Notes under the pieces: model-generated
Databases searched by the model: none
What the model saw: the letters and a program-made list of their open reading frames with translations, nothing else
Told to the model about the DNA's origin: nothing
DNA from: Chamaecrista fasciculata
Taxonomy: Eukaryota; Streptophyta; Magnoliopsida; Fabales; Fabaceae
Reading direction: 5' to 3'
Length of the DNA stretch: 64,000 nt
NCBI GenBank assembly: GCA_003254925.1
Contig: QANZ01005364.1
Location: forward strand, 186,001 to 250,000
Made by a program: the position numbers and the translations under genes
Shown: positions 11,236 to 23,463 of the stretch, one piece after another
Position numbering within the stretch: the first letter of the stretch is position 1
Layout of the letters: each line of letters begins with the position of its first letter

Positions 11236-12484
11236 TATATTGCTGATACTCAATGCCATAGCTGCTGTTTGTTTTGGCACCACTCGTAAGAATTGTGCTT
11301 ATTTGGTATTCTTTTTTTTTTCCACAATTGGAAAAGTTCCTCAACATCGTACCAATAAAAACTAGTTATATAGGTTATGTTCTGTGTACGTCCACGGAGA
11401 AATCGTGATCGAATAATACACTAAGCAAGCACAAAAAGATATTGAGTGAGTTGCATTAATATATATAACCTGATAATTGATACATAAATAAATATTCTAT
11501 ATATCTCTGTTTGTTCACACATACTATTACGATCGTTCAAACGTCGGAGTAGATTGCTATAAATATGCAATTAATGTGGAATGTTGGATGAATTGAGGTT
11601 ATGGTTGAATGAGTTGTTGCAGTGGTACCCATTGTAACCCTGCCACACGATCGATTTGTCAGGTACCCACTGTACAAGGTGAGTTTTTAAGTGAAAGATG
11701 AGAAGTGTATGATTTCAATAAAAATCTAGCTATTACTTTTAATTTACAATTTCAGCTTCTAAGTTATACACAGAACACATTTTCATATATCACAAAATTT
11801 GTATCCCTTGTCAAAACATGATAAATTGGAATATGCAGAGTCTAGAGAAATAGGTTGCTTTGCTGTGTTTTTACCTTTAGTGGTTCATACAAAAGTTGCT
11901 CTCTATACACTAAATAGTGGAGGGCTCTCTATTTTGCCTCTTCTCTTGTTTCGTGCTGGTTCATCTCCATCATCAACTTGCGTTGAGGCTGCTGCTCCTT
12001 CTCATTGTAATATAACTAAGATTTTGGTATATAATTAAGGACAACCACCAAAATTAAGAAAAGATGCAAACTGAACTTAACTTAATAGTATTTTCAGCAT
12101 GCCCCGCAAATGGTGTAATTTTTTCATATGATGCTCATATCAATGAGTCATAGCAGGTTCTTCTTGCACGAAACAGATCAACTAGAAAGAAATAATAAAC
12201 TTAAGTAAGAGAGTGAGCAGAGCATCACACTAGCCATCTTGGAGTTTGGTTAATCATGAGATCTTTTAGGGACGACTAGAAAACATATATATATATATAT
12301 ATTAATATAGATAGATATAGATTTTTTTATTAATTAATTCATCCACCCACTCAAGCCACTCACTAAAAAAACAATTAGCTAATCCACCTTCTCTTCCTCG
12401 ATTTTCCTTAATCTCCCTTTCTCTTCAATCCAAATCAACAACATGAAGGAGAAAAAGAAAGACTTGCCATCTCACTCACAATAT
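11236..12484. other. Intergenic DNA, no supported gene
   Basis: Mostly AT-rich, with a (TA)n run at 12284-12302. The 79-codon frame at 11799-12038 has no recognisable motif. MKEKKKDLPSHSQY at 12442 precedes a stop and might be the lost start of the resistance-gene relic downstream, now cut off by the element at 12494. Confidence 0.35.
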
Positions 12485-12493
12485 TAGATTTTA

Positions 12494-13213
12494 GGCAAAA
12501 CACCCTTTCGTGCCCTTAACGTTTGCGGTGATTTTCAGTTATGCCCCTAACGTTTCATTTGTGTCAGTTGTGCCCCCAATGTGTAACGTTAGTTTCAATA
12601 TGACCCCAATTTCAATCATCCATAAAAAAAACACCATTTTCGCACGATTTGAGCTCGGTTTTGATCAGATTTCATATGGGTACTCATTTTCGACTCCTAA
12701 GGATCATTTTGCACATGAAAATTTTGAGNCATATGGGTTTTAATTTTCGGACATCACAAACTTGATTCCTTGGATCAATTTCAAAGATTAAGCTCAAGAT
12801 AGCCCCAAATCCGAAGAAAATCAGACTCGATGAATCCCAAAAAGGACCAAAACGAAATGCAGCAAAACGAAGCATTTTTCTCAAAATTCCCATGTACAAA
12901 ATGATCCTTAGGAGCCGAAAATAAGTACCCATAAACTCATTTATAAAAAAACTGAAATGAACACGGATCGAAGCTCAAAAGTTCCGAAAAACGGTACACT
13001 AACGAGGGTGGGGCATAATTGAAACTAACGTTTCACATTGGGGGCACAACTGACACAAATGAAACGTTAGGGGNTTTGTTTTTGTGGATAATTGAAATTG
13101 GGGGCATAATTGAAACTAACGTTTCACATTGGGGCACAACTGACATAAATGAAACGTTAGGGGCATAACTGAAAATCACCGCAAAAGTTAGGGGCACGAA
13201 AGGGTGTTTTGCC
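12494..13213. mobile_element. Mutator-like foldback element with 9-bp target duplication
   Basis: The 720-bp element begins GGCAAAACACCCTTTCGTGCC and ends with its near-perfect complement. The two arms pair along almost their whole length (for example ACTCCTAAGGATCATTTTG against its complement near 12900). It is flanked by an exact TAGATTTTA duplication (12485-12493, 13214-13222). Single Ns lie at 12729 and 13075. No coding capacity. It sits directly upstream of the resistance-gene relic and may have separated that gene from its start. Confidence 0.9.
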
Positions 13214-13255
13214 TAGATTTTATGACAAACACAATATTAGATTCTATCTTCTATT

Positions 13256-14981
13256 GATTTTGCCAAATATGAAGTCTTCCTTAGCTTTAGAAGGGACACA
13301 CGTGACAACTTCACTAGTCATCTTTATCAAGCCTTGTTGAAGGCAAAGATTCGGACATTCATAGATGACACACTTAAAAAAGGGCAAGAACTTTGGCCTG
13401 TTCTTAAGAAAAAAAATTGAGGAATCAGAGATTTATGTGATTGTTTTTTCAGAGGATTATGCTTCTTCAACATGGTGCTTGAAAGAGCTTGTCAAGATTT
13501 TAAAATGCAAGAAGAAATATAAAAGAGAAGTGATACCTGTTTTTTACAAGGTAGATCCATCAAATATTCGAAAGCAAAGTGGGAGTTATGGAGATGCATT
13601 CGTCAAACACCAGCATAGATTCAAGAACATATATACAACACAAAGTACGAAGTTGGAAGGATGCCCTAACTCAAGTAGCCAACCTGAATGGATGGGACTC
13701 AAAGAATATTAGGTAACTTCGAATGGTTACATTTTATAAACATTTAATTTGTTGGTTGCTTAGTGTTAACTTCTTTCATAAATAAGGTACAATATTTATG
13801 TTTGTTTATATGTATATCACTTTTGCTGGCTAGGCCTGAAGCAAAGCTTATTGAAGAAATTGTCAAAGATGTTTTGAGCAAACTAAAGGCTGAACCCTCA
13901 TGTAATTTTGAAGGATTGGTTGGTATTCATGAACGTGTTAAAGAAATTAATGATGGCAAAAATTACAACCAACTAAAGATATTATACAAGAATAAAAGTG
14001 GAAGTGAAATAATGGTTGTAAAATTAATCTTTTACAAAGATAACTCCAAGAATTAATCACAAACGAAGAAGAATAAAGAACCTACCTTGATTCATTGTTA
14101 TGGATATGAGAGTAACATAATAGAGTTTCTGAAAATTAGCCTGACTTTTCTGATTAACCCCTATATATAACTATCCCACCTTGGGGAACCACAACCCAAA
14201 ATATACCTAGCCCAAATAGCCTTGACCCATCAAGAAGGTTGGACTTTATGGTTTCTACACATTTTATTTATTTATTTAACTCAGACTAAAATAACATAAT
14301 TAGTCCATAAATAATAACAATGAGATCAATTAATTAATTGGACTAATTATAAATATTTAATAACCCATTATATACAAATAAAATATCTATATCTATACTA
14401 TATTATATGGTTTCACCCCTTTATGGTTGGTCAAAATTATTGAATTAAAAAAATAAAAAAGAAAAATAAATTAAATCATCCACTTTCGTCTAGCCCACGT
14501 TCTCTCACCCCAAACAAGTTACTTTTGATTTTTATTAATATTTTAAACTCCATAAGAAAAAGGTAAATTACACTTTGGTACTTTATGGTTTGGTCATATT
14601 TCACTTTAATTAGTACTCGGTGATTTAAAAAGTGACACTTTAATACCTTGTGATATTCTCTTTTAACAAATTATTTTTAAATAATTATATATTTTACATA
14701 CAACCGGCACGCAGAGCCTCTAGTATAATATATGAGTTCACCAAATAAAAATTTGCTAACACTTAAAACATTATTGTTATCAATTGTTAGAATTGTTGGA
14801 ATATGGGGCATGGGTGGTATAGGTAAGAGTACACTTGCCAAAGCTGTATTTCATGATATGAGAGCACAATTTGAGTCTTGCTGTTTTGTTCATGTTAGAG
14901 AAGAACTAGAAAGAAATGGATAGGACCAGTTACGAAAAAAGTGCCTCTCTGAATTACTTAAGAATACTACACCTTGTGATG
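13256..14981 (+). pseudogene. TIR-NBS-LRR disease-resistance gene relic, frameshifted and truncated
   Basis: The TIR domain starts FAKYEVFLSFRRDTRDNFTS and continues through [25 protein letters not shown] and [18 protein letters not shown]. The frame breaks at an A-run near 13408-13416 (before KIEESEIYV) and again near 13645 (before [17 protein letters not shown]). After an intron near 13712-13834, the linker and NB-ARC start read KLIEEIVKDVLSKL and FEGLVGIHERVKEIN. About 770 bp of foreign DNA, including a Helitron, follows. The P-loop part then resumes with IVGIWGMGGIGKSTLAKAVF (14776-14836) and stops at TAG 14921-14923. No LRR is present. TNL proteins are intracellular immune receptors; this copy cannot make one. 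Confidence 0.9.
14392..14723 (+). mobile_element. Short non-autonomous Helitron inside the TNL relic
   Basis: The 332-bp element has Helitron-type termini: TC at the 5' end (TCTATACTATATTATATGG) preceded by A, and CTAG at the 3' end followed by T, with no target duplication. The last bases (TTTTACATAC...AGAGCCTCTAG) match those of the element at 45134-45313, but the terminal hairpin has decayed. It lies between the NB-ARC start and the P-loop of the resistance relic. No coding capacity. Confidence 0.68.
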
Positions 14982-15693
14982 GAGCTTACAAAACATATCG
15001 TGTATAAAACATATTAAAGATTCCTTATATACAATTTCTAACTTCTAGTTCTAGACATTCATATATAAACCTCCAATCACCTTTCTAAATCTTCACTATA
15101 TAAAGTTTAATGGCAAAGATAAATTAGAAGAGCTAGCATATATGATGGAGATCTCGATTTGCACTTTAATTAGAGTGCATGAAAAAGAAATGCGAGAAAC
15201 TAAAGACTAGTTTTTGCTGTTTGCGTGACAAGGACAGGCATGTGAATGCGCAGATATATATGAAAGAGGCACATATATACATGAGAAAAGTATTGTGTAT
15301 TATCCTATAAAGTGTACTATGGACAAATAATGTACTATTTGCCTCCTTTTTTTTTTCTGCAAATTCTCACATCAATGAGAGAAGCGTAATTATTGTTATC
15401 ACATGACTTCTTTCTTCATCATCACCCTTCATAAGAGTTACAACAACATGCAATTGCCCTTCTTCTCCTTAACCACCACTAATACATTTAGTACTCTTTT
15501 TAATTTGAATCAAACACACAAGAAATGCCACTTTTATTTTAAATTGTATAAACCTATCCGTGATCTTTTTTAATTGCATGTGTTGTTGCTATCTTAATTT
15601 GACCGTTAATTAACCCCCTAACTCTTCATTATAAGTTAAGAAGAATAATATTCTTCGATTCCAGTTACACATCGATCTACATCTGCTCCGTAT
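14982..15693. other. Intergenic DNA, nothing identified
   Basis: AT-rich sequence after the resistance-gene relic. No LRR-coding continuation, repeat terminus or RNA gene is visible. Confidence 0.4.
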
Positions 15694-15702
15694 TAATTTC
15701 TT

Positions 15703-15970
15703 GAGTAAACTAACGATTTGGTCCCTGAAAAAATTACTGAGTTGACAATTCAATTTCTGAAAGATTAAAATGTACAATTTAGTCCCTAGAAGATCAAAAC
15801 GGTATACTTTTCAGTCCTTAAAAAATTAAAACAGTATACTATTTAGTCTATAAAAAGAACTAATTAGTATACTGTTTTAATCTTTGAGGGATTAAATTGT
15901 ACATTTCAATTGTTTAGGGACTCAGTTGTTAGCTCAGTGATCTTTCAGGAACCAAATTGTTAGTTTACTC
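15703..15970. mobile_element. Mutator-like foldback MITE with 9-bp target duplication
   Basis: The 268-bp element begins GAGTAAACTAACGATTTGGT and ends ACCAAATTGTTAGTTTACTC. The arms fold back across the interior. It is flanked by an exact TAATTTCTT duplication (15694-15702, 15971-15979). It lies about 430 bp beyond the stop codon of the minus-strand kinase gene. No coding capacity. Confidence 0.88.
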
Positions 15971-16399
15971 TAATTTCTTCAACTGTATGTTTTTTTCCCC
16001 TTATATTATACACGTAAATAAATTAGCTAACCGTACGTTAAAATGAATCGAACAGATGGATTAAGAAGAGGAAAAAAAAAAAGTGCGTGCGAGCGAGTGT
16101 TTTTGGAAGCAAGGAAACAAATTAAGATCATGAGTAGGAATAAGTGCAAGAAAATGAATTACACATATAAGAAACAAAATTATGATGAGAGAGATGAGTG
16201 AGTGATATATGATTATAATAAGTTAATAAACGCAATTTATAATTCAATTAGCTAGCTAGCCTCTTTGATTCGACATATATATATTTGCAAGCCATGCATG
16301 CTTCATTAATTAATTGCAATGGATGTTATGGTGCTACCTAAAATTAAATTTACATATACATACATTTTTTACAGTAATTAACAAGAAGCAACTAACTAA

Positions 16400-17691
16400 C
16401 TAGAAATAATCAAAATGATGAGTATGTTGAGTAGTAGTAGTAGTATTAGTAATGTTATAGGGTAGTACATTATCCCTGTGTTTGTTGCAAACTAATTTTG
16501 GCGCGAAAACTCTATTACTATTACTAGGGGTATGGGGCGGTGGAATGGATCTAATTAGAGCCCAATTGATATCTTGAAAGAAGGGATGTCTCTTTATTTC
16601 CGCCGCCCCTATCCGGCTTCCCATTCTTTTCTTGGGATTCTTCACCAACAGCTTTGAGATGAGGTCATGCGCCTTCACCTTATCCACCAAGTCTTTCCCG
16701 CACTCGATCATTGTTGTCTTTGGAAACCGAAGATGCTGTTTGAGGATGTTGCGGAGAGTGTCGTGGTTGGTCCGTCCCTTGAAGGGTGTGATCCCGTACA
16801 GTAACTCGTATAGGAATACCCCAAGCGTCCACCAATCCACTGCTGCCCCGTGTCCCTCTCCCGATATCACCTCAGGTGCCAAGTACTCATGCGTCCCCAC
16901 CATCGACTTCGACCGCACCTTCACCGGTTCCGCCATCACCACCACTTCCTCCTTTTGTCGTCTTCCTTGTTTTTTTAATGAGAAAAAACATGAGAGAAGA
17001 GGGTGGTTTCCTAGTAGGAGCTTGGGAACGACGTCGGATTTGAGACAAAGGTCGAAGTCGGAAAGCATGATGTGGCCGTCTTCTCTTATTAACACGTTCT
17101 CCGGCTTCAAGTCTCTGTACACTATCCCCATCATGTGCAGATATTCTAGTGCCACCAATGTCTCTGCTGCATAAAACCTGATCCCAAACCATATAATTAA
17201 TTAGTTTTATTTTGTGGTATCTGATTTTATAAATAATTAATGACGACGTACTTGGCGGCGGAAATGGAGAAGCGGGAGGAAGGCTGACGGAGGCGAGAGG
17301 CGAACAAGTCGCCGCGGGGACAAAAGTCAATGAGGAAGCAGGAAAAGTGAGAAGCTTGGAAGTGAGAGTACAAAGTGGGAAGAAAAGGGTGGTCAATCAT
17401 ACACAGTATCTTCTTCTCCATCTCAGCTCTCTCTAACTTGTTCTTCAAGGCCACAGCTTCCATGTCCACCACCTTCATCGCCAACAAAACGCACTCATCA
17501 TCATCACTCTGTGTCTGACGTGGCAGCTGACAAAGATACACGTTGCCAATGTCTCCGCTGCCCAGCCGCCGCACCACGGTTAAGTCCTCCAGCCCCACCG
17601 ACGACCACGACGACACGGAGCTGTTGCTGCTGCTGCTGCTGACGTGTGTGGAGGCCATGCTGCTGCTTCTTCTTCTTCCGGGATATAACAT
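16400..17691 (-). CDS. PINOID-type AGC-VIII serine/threonine kinase (PID/PID2-like), two exons
   Basis: Exon 1 is 17252-17691 and exon 2 is 16400-17177, joined by a short GT-AG intron into 405 codons. After a Ser-rich N-terminus the kinase shows the glycine loop GSGDIGNVY (44-52), Lys73 in [15 protein letters not shown] (Asp169), DFD (187-189) in place of DFG, and the activation segment [16 protein letters not shown] is normal for plant AGC-VIII kinases. The C-terminus ends in FDYF, as in PINOID relatives. These kinases phosphorylate PIN auxin carriers at the plasma membrane and set auxin transport polarity. The insert between DFD and the activation loop is short and basic ([10 protein letters not shown]), a region linked in the family to membrane binding. 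An alternative start is Met12. A (TA)n tract at 17715-17737 lies just upstream. PID versus PID2 assignment is inference. Confidence 0.88.
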
Positions 17692-17844
17692 ACCATCTAC
17701 CTCTCACGTCACGCTATATATATATATATATATATTACTCACACTCATTCCCTATTATATATGTGTAAGCTAAGCTAGGGTTCATATATATAGCAATTGG
17801 TAGCTACCACATGCCAGCGTGGGAGACCGATGAGAATTTGTTGA

Positions 17845-17950
17845 TGACGTGGACCCGAATTTGCTACTCGCTAATTAGTTGCTACGTATATAAGGCGATA
17901 TTCAAACTCCCAACACTTACTTAATTACCTAGTGAGTTCAACCACTAAAC
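17845..17950 (-). mobile_element. Degenerate tRNA-derived SINE head
   Basis: TTGCTACGTATATAAGGCGATATTC and the following CCTAGTGAGTTCAACCACTA match the tRNA-like half of the better-preserved SINE at 59731-59911, with many substitutions. On the minus strand it reads the A-box region, then the B-box region (GTTTGAATATCGCC). Only this half is recognisable. Confidence 0.5.
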
Positions 17951-18117
17951 TATGTTAACTCAATTTTACTTTTGCTAAATACAATGCATGGCACATATGA
18001 TATTTTTATATATATATTTTGGCCTGAACATATGATATTTATATACAATAACCACCGGTCAACAAATTAATTAAAAGCATGCACCCTATTGTTATGTACA
18101 ATTATTAATTACACATT

Positions 18118-18148
<31 letters not shown>

Positions 18149-19298
18149 GGTTACATATGAGTCATATCTAATTTTGTACAGATTATATATTCTTGTCTTT
18201 AACCGCCAAATAACCGATGGTAATTTACCCTTGTTATTATATAGAATCTTGCTACCTAGCTATATGTCTAGCTATGTCACTCTTTTTCAAAACGTACACA
18301 AAAGGAATCGATTTTATCAGAATGAGAGGCTACAAGGCAATTAGTTAGGTTATATCGTAGCTAGTAGAACAAGAATGTTAACCTAATCGTTTTTTTTTCC
18401 TCAAAGAAAAGAAAAGTTGTCAAAAGTGGAACAGTGAAGATTCCTTGGGGATTCTGTTTTCTGGTGGCGCCCCGAAGCATAGGGTTCAAAATGAATGTTT
18501 TGTTTTGATAGCAACCATGAAAATATATACATCTTTTTATGAGTGGGTCAATTTTACATATATAAATATATCTTGACGATCTCGATTTTGTTTAAAACTT
18601 TTTGATTAGGCATTAAGGAGTAGAAAGCTACGGTTTTGTGGAGAGGCATGCCAAAAACAGAGTAATCAGAGGGACCAAAGGCTGACCAAGCCACTAAGCC
18701 TTGTTCTTTCAAAAAGAGACTTCCAAAAGGGAATGTCCATCATTCATTCATATAATATAATTAACATTGTAACTTGTACTTCATCTCCTTTATTTTACAT
18801 TATCTTTTTTTATATTATATTATATTGTGCATGTCATGAGAGAAAAGGCACTAACAAGGTTAAATAAATTTTTTTTTGGTAAAGAAGCATAAATACAATC
18901 GTTCAGATCCAATTACAACAACATAGAAAAAACCAAATAACAACAACAGAAAATTATAGACAACAAAAGACAGATTCAAGAGAGCAATCAAAAAACTCCA
19001 TCTAAAGAGGCTTCTTCCTCGACATTTTTTTAAGGGCTTCTTACATTTCCTATTTCCATGAAGTCATGGTAAAATAAGAAGAATAAGAAGGGAGGAAGGG
19101 ATTAAAAACAATAAAATGATTTAATTGGATCAATTTATTGATCTGGTAACTCGATGGTTGGATAAGTACTAGCTAGCTAGCTAGTAGTTATTGTAACCCT
19201 TAACTAGTTCAATGACCAATAGGGTTTCTAAACATCATTATATTTTTACTCCTACAAATGAGGATGAGAGGAAAATAATAAAAACAAAATAAATTAAT
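17951..19298. other. Intergenic DNA upstream of the kinase, with a possible LINE 3' end
   Basis: AT-rich, with a (TA)n run at 18127-18148. At 18869-19040, minus-strand sequence ending in TTTACC followed by A9 resembles the 3' tail of a plant LINE, but I cannot confirm coding homology. The 65-codon frame at 18147-18344 is not recognised. Confidence 0.35.
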
Positions 19299-19301
19299 TA
19301 A

Positions 19302-19525
19302 GGGCCCGTTTGATTTCCTTCCTTGAAAATAATTTTATTATTTAAAAAAAACTAAGAAAAAACATGTTTGATGACATTGTTGAATTTTTAAAGTTTTAAA
19401 ATTCAAAATATCAAATATTATTTTTAAAACCTAAAAAGCAAAAAATTACTAAGAGACTTCTAAAATCTCAAAACAATTTTTTTAAAAAAATATTCTTAAA
19501 TTAAAGATAAGAATCAAACAGGTCC
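19302..19525. mobile_element. Tourist-like MITE (PIF/Harbinger type)
   Basis: The 224-bp element begins GGGCCCGTTTGATTT and ends AATCAAACAGGTCC, flanked on both sides by TAA (19299-19301, 19526-19528). A 3-bp TAA/TTA duplication with a GGNCC-GTTTG terminus is typical of PIF/Harbinger-derived Tourist MITEs in plants. The interior is AT-rich and non-coding. Confidence 0.7.
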
Positions 19526-19528
19526 TAA

Positions 19529-22264
19529 TATTTAAAAATAAAAAATAAAGAGAAGAAGACAAAACTTGAACAAGAAATTGCCAGGGATGGATCGAAATAT
19601 ATGGTACACAATGACACGTGTAAAATTTATTTGAACTACTTATTTTTATAATATTTTTCAAATTCTATCAGATATGTCAAATTTAAGAAGAGTAAAGTTG
19701 AGAAGTAGATTCTGTATGCTAACTTTAAGCTAATTTTTAATATTCAATTTTTCTTATTTTGCCTTTTTAATTCTTATGTTTTCCCACAAATGAAATGGTT
19801 CAAAAAGAATCCCTTTCACTTTTCCTTCCCCAACATTATATTCTATATATATATATATATATATCTTATATACATTTGTTATGTGTAACTGAGTTCCTTA
19901 TCTATTAATACCAAGACAAAACCAGTGATGCCAATAACACATAACAAACCTTCATTATTTCAACTTAATGTTAATTCTTAAGTGCAATTTTCTAGGGCTG
20001 CATCATGGTTACATGCATGCAAATTGAATTGAAATTCTGATATCTTCTTAATTAATTAAATTTGTATTATTTTTTATTATTTTGGGAAACTCTTGTGGAC
20101 GTCGACTTTGAAATTTATATGATACAAAATCTCCTATATATATATATTGTGTTTGCTTTTATTTAATATTAAAATAAAAGTGCTCTTTTATAAAGTCGAT
20201 GGTCAAAAGTCCCCGGTCTTTACGTTTAAAGCATTCTGTATGTATCGCATTTGAAGACTTTAGACTATTTTTCCGAATCACAAAGCAAAGCTAGCTAGTA
20301 GCATGCAAACGACATCGTAAACTCTTCCTTAATGTTTTTTGAAAATTTGATCATTGATTCTAATTATTGACTATGGTGACATCTTTCTTGTTTCAAACTC
20401 GAATATAATATGATTAAATTAAAGTTACGAGTTAAATTTAATGAGTTTTTTCTTTGTCTAGTTGGAGTCATCGGCAAAATGAGGTCAAAATGAACATAAA
20501 ATCAAGCTCGAAAATAGGTCACTTGTTTCTTAAATTTGGTCATAGTTCTCTCGTTTCAGTTTGAATGTAACATATAGAATTAGAGCCACAAGTTACTTTT
20601 AACGAATTCTTTATTTGTTTAGTTAATATCGTTAACAAATGAGATCAAATAGTATTTCAAAAGTTAATATTAATATTTTAATCAGGAAATTCATTTTTAA
20701 AATATTATTTAACTTTATTTAGTAACGAACAAAAATAACTCGAATATTTAGACTACTGCTTTTGATGTTCTAAGGAACGTGTGAATACATTAATTACCAT
20801 TTACTGATTTACCACCACCTGAGAGCTTAAACTTGTCTTCGAACTGTGAGAAAATTCTCTTTTGAGTAGTTCAATAGAATATATATATATATATATATAT
20901 ATATAGCTTAAAGGCACACACGTTGATCCTTTTAACTTTCAAATAATTATCTTTCCATAGCATTTAATTAGAATTTATGGGCTATTATAATTAATCCCAC
21001 TTGTTGTTAAAGGCATCAAATTCCCTCACTTTTATGACTTCAATCCATATAATCAGACAAGAAAGATCACCATATCCATATCTGTTTCTAGAGTACACTA
21101 GCTGTCATCACTTGCGCCATTTCATTCATGATGCCGATTTTGTGGACCCATCATGAGGGAGATGATTGTGGGTGCATGATGTATATATATTATATAAGTA
21201 AGAAATTATATTCCCTATCATTAGGTTCTTAAAATTGATCTCTTAATTTAAACGACATTTAAGAAAAAAGTTAGATTTGACTTCTGATGTATCATTTTAT
21301 TATTTATTATTAATATTTTTTTATAAAAATTACATAAATTTCAAAAAAAGTTATGTATAACATAATACTTTATAAATTATATATGATTCTCGGACGATTT
21401 CAAATTACATTTATATAGAAGTGGATCCCCTATAGTAAGCAAGTGATAAATCATGTAAACTATGAGATGTTGACCTTTCATTGTACTGAATTTGTTTTAG
21501 ATTTAATGGAGGGATGAGGTCTTTACTTTATCACTTTCTTACTTTAGCGGACTGCTTTCATAGTTAGATGTGGTTCATTATGAGATGCTTCTGCTAATTG
21601 TTGTTTACCACTTTCCTACAAAAAAAAATTATATCAAAATATCACATATGATCTATTTATGGAAAAATACATTCTTTTTTATTTTGAATATAGCTAGCTA
21701 GGCGCATTAGAAGAAACAAGTATGAACATGCAACTTTAAACATGATTCAAGGGCGCCAAACCAAAATTGAAAATTTCATTAGTCAAATGTGCTAGATTCA
21801 ATTTCAATCTCAAATATTGGCGCTGAGAATTATAGTATAGTAATTTTTAAGCTTTTAATGAGAGAGAAGAATATGTTTTAACAATTCAATAATTTAATAT
21901 ATTAAATAAATATATAAAGTTAGTCATATATTAAATATAATAATATATATTATAATATATTAAATATATTAATTTATATTATATATAATATATTATATAT
22001 GTTTTTTCAATTTAGTAATTTAATTAATTAATTATCTAACTTACCAATTTGTAAATTAAAATTCATTAATCTTATATTTCTAACCAACAATAATATATAT
22101 AATCTTTTATATAATATATTAAAGAAAGGCTATTCACCTCCTTTAATTTTGACTTTTTTTCACTCTTAAATAATTTACTAAATAATATAACTTAAATAGC
22201 AATATATATATACTAAAATAAATTTTTTTATAATCTAATTTTAAATATTAAAATATTCCTATAT
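19529..22264. other. AT-rich intergenic DNA with an unclassified dispersed repeat
   Basis: No gene is visible. (TA)n runs occur at 19842-19864 and 20880-20905. Two diverged tandem copies of an unclassified repeat lie at about 20340-20500 and 20510-20670 (TTACGAGTTAAATTTAATGAG and ACAAGTTACTTTTAACGAAT are equivalent segments). Related pairs occur near 24590-24870 and 48055-48330. A very AT-rich block at 21890-22230 contains only simple sequence. Confidence 0.4.
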
Positions 22265-22476
22265 CTAATTTACCAACCAAAATACTGACCAAATAGTAGT
22301 TGATCATTTGGGGCAAATGACCAATTGCTTTTCGATTGGAAATCGGTTGTCAATTTAGTGGTAGTACAATTTGACCAATCGAATGATGGTTGGTCAATGA
22401 GAGAGAAATATAGTTTTCTTTTCGGTTGCAAATTGGTAGGTGCTTGCGGTTGGTTTTCACCCACATTCTTGTAGTG
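22265..22476. mobile_element. CACTA-type transposon terminus
   Basis: The segment ends CCCACATTCTTGTAGTG, the complement of CACTACAAGAATGTGGG, the conserved CACTA/En-Spm terminus in plants. Inside it, short motifs related to TTGACCAATC and TGGTCAAT recur in both orientations, like the subterminal repeats bound by CACTA transposases. I found no partner CACTACAAGA end within several kb upstream, so this is a solo end and the left limit is approximate. Confidence 0.55.
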
Positions 22477-23463
22477 GTCTAACCATTTTTGTGTATGTGA
22501 TGGATGTTATATATATATATATGTTTATCCTTTTTTCTTCCCAGATAGATATGTACGTATATATCCTTGTTCTCTGTATTTTTTTTTTATGATGAGTATC
22601 ATTCATTTTTTAATTTTTAGATAGTTTTGTTTAAAATATTGTTATATATATTAAATGTAAACATTTCTGACAGAAATTCAATCCCGTGCTCGCTATTTTA
22701 TAAAAATTAATCCTTTGTTAGACCCAACTATATATATACATGTATATACACTGAAAATCTTATCTCTTCAACTTTTGGTTGCGATATGAGGCAGCAGGCT
22801 GAGCATGAATATTAATAGTGAAATTGCAGTGTGTGTATATATATATATATATTGTAGCTAGAGTGACAAATAATATAGGAGTTAAGACTCAAAGCCTCCA
22901 GCAATATAATTGACCATTTGACCCATAACATTCTTCTCCCCCTGCCTCGAAACAAGACATCAAATGCGTACCCACCAAAATCTTTATCATGGCTATCTTT
23001 AATTTGTCACTATTAATTCTGAAACGGAAAAGGATATTATATATATATATAATACACTAATATTGGAACAAAAAAATATCAATAATAATTAATAAAAAGA
23101 AAACGCACACACATCCATCCACTATTCATGTTGTTCTCATATGGCTGACCATTGTATGTGTTGTAAGACATGTCTCTAATAAGGTTATTGTTGAAATGAT
23201 TTTTTGTTTAAATAATGGAGTTTTGAAAAAGGTGTTGTGATGAGATTGTACACGTGTTTGGTCAGCAAATCATTTGATAAACTCTTGTCAATATTTGAGG
23301 ATTATTTGTATTTGGCCACTAACGTACTCTTTAAAATAAATATGTTTATGATTGTTGAATAAATAAAAATGGTATGTATTTAGAAATGTGGTTAGACGAA
23401 ATTAAAAAAAGTTAGAAATTTTATGGTATAAATTGGTGATTTTGAACGAGTATATATTGTTTT
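22477..23463. other. AT-rich intergenic DNA, nothing identified
   Basis: Contains (TA)n runs near 22510, 22836 and 23038. No reading frame or repeat end is recognisable. Confidence 0.4.

Noticed and set aside
16632..17174. 180-codon plus-strand frame
   Set aside because: It is the antisense shadow of the kinase gene, whose motifs and splice sites are clear on the minus strand.
18127..18148. (TA)n runs here and elsewhere as promoter TATA boxes
   Set aside because: Many long (TA)n microsatellites occur throughout the intergenic DNA, most of them far from any gene start.
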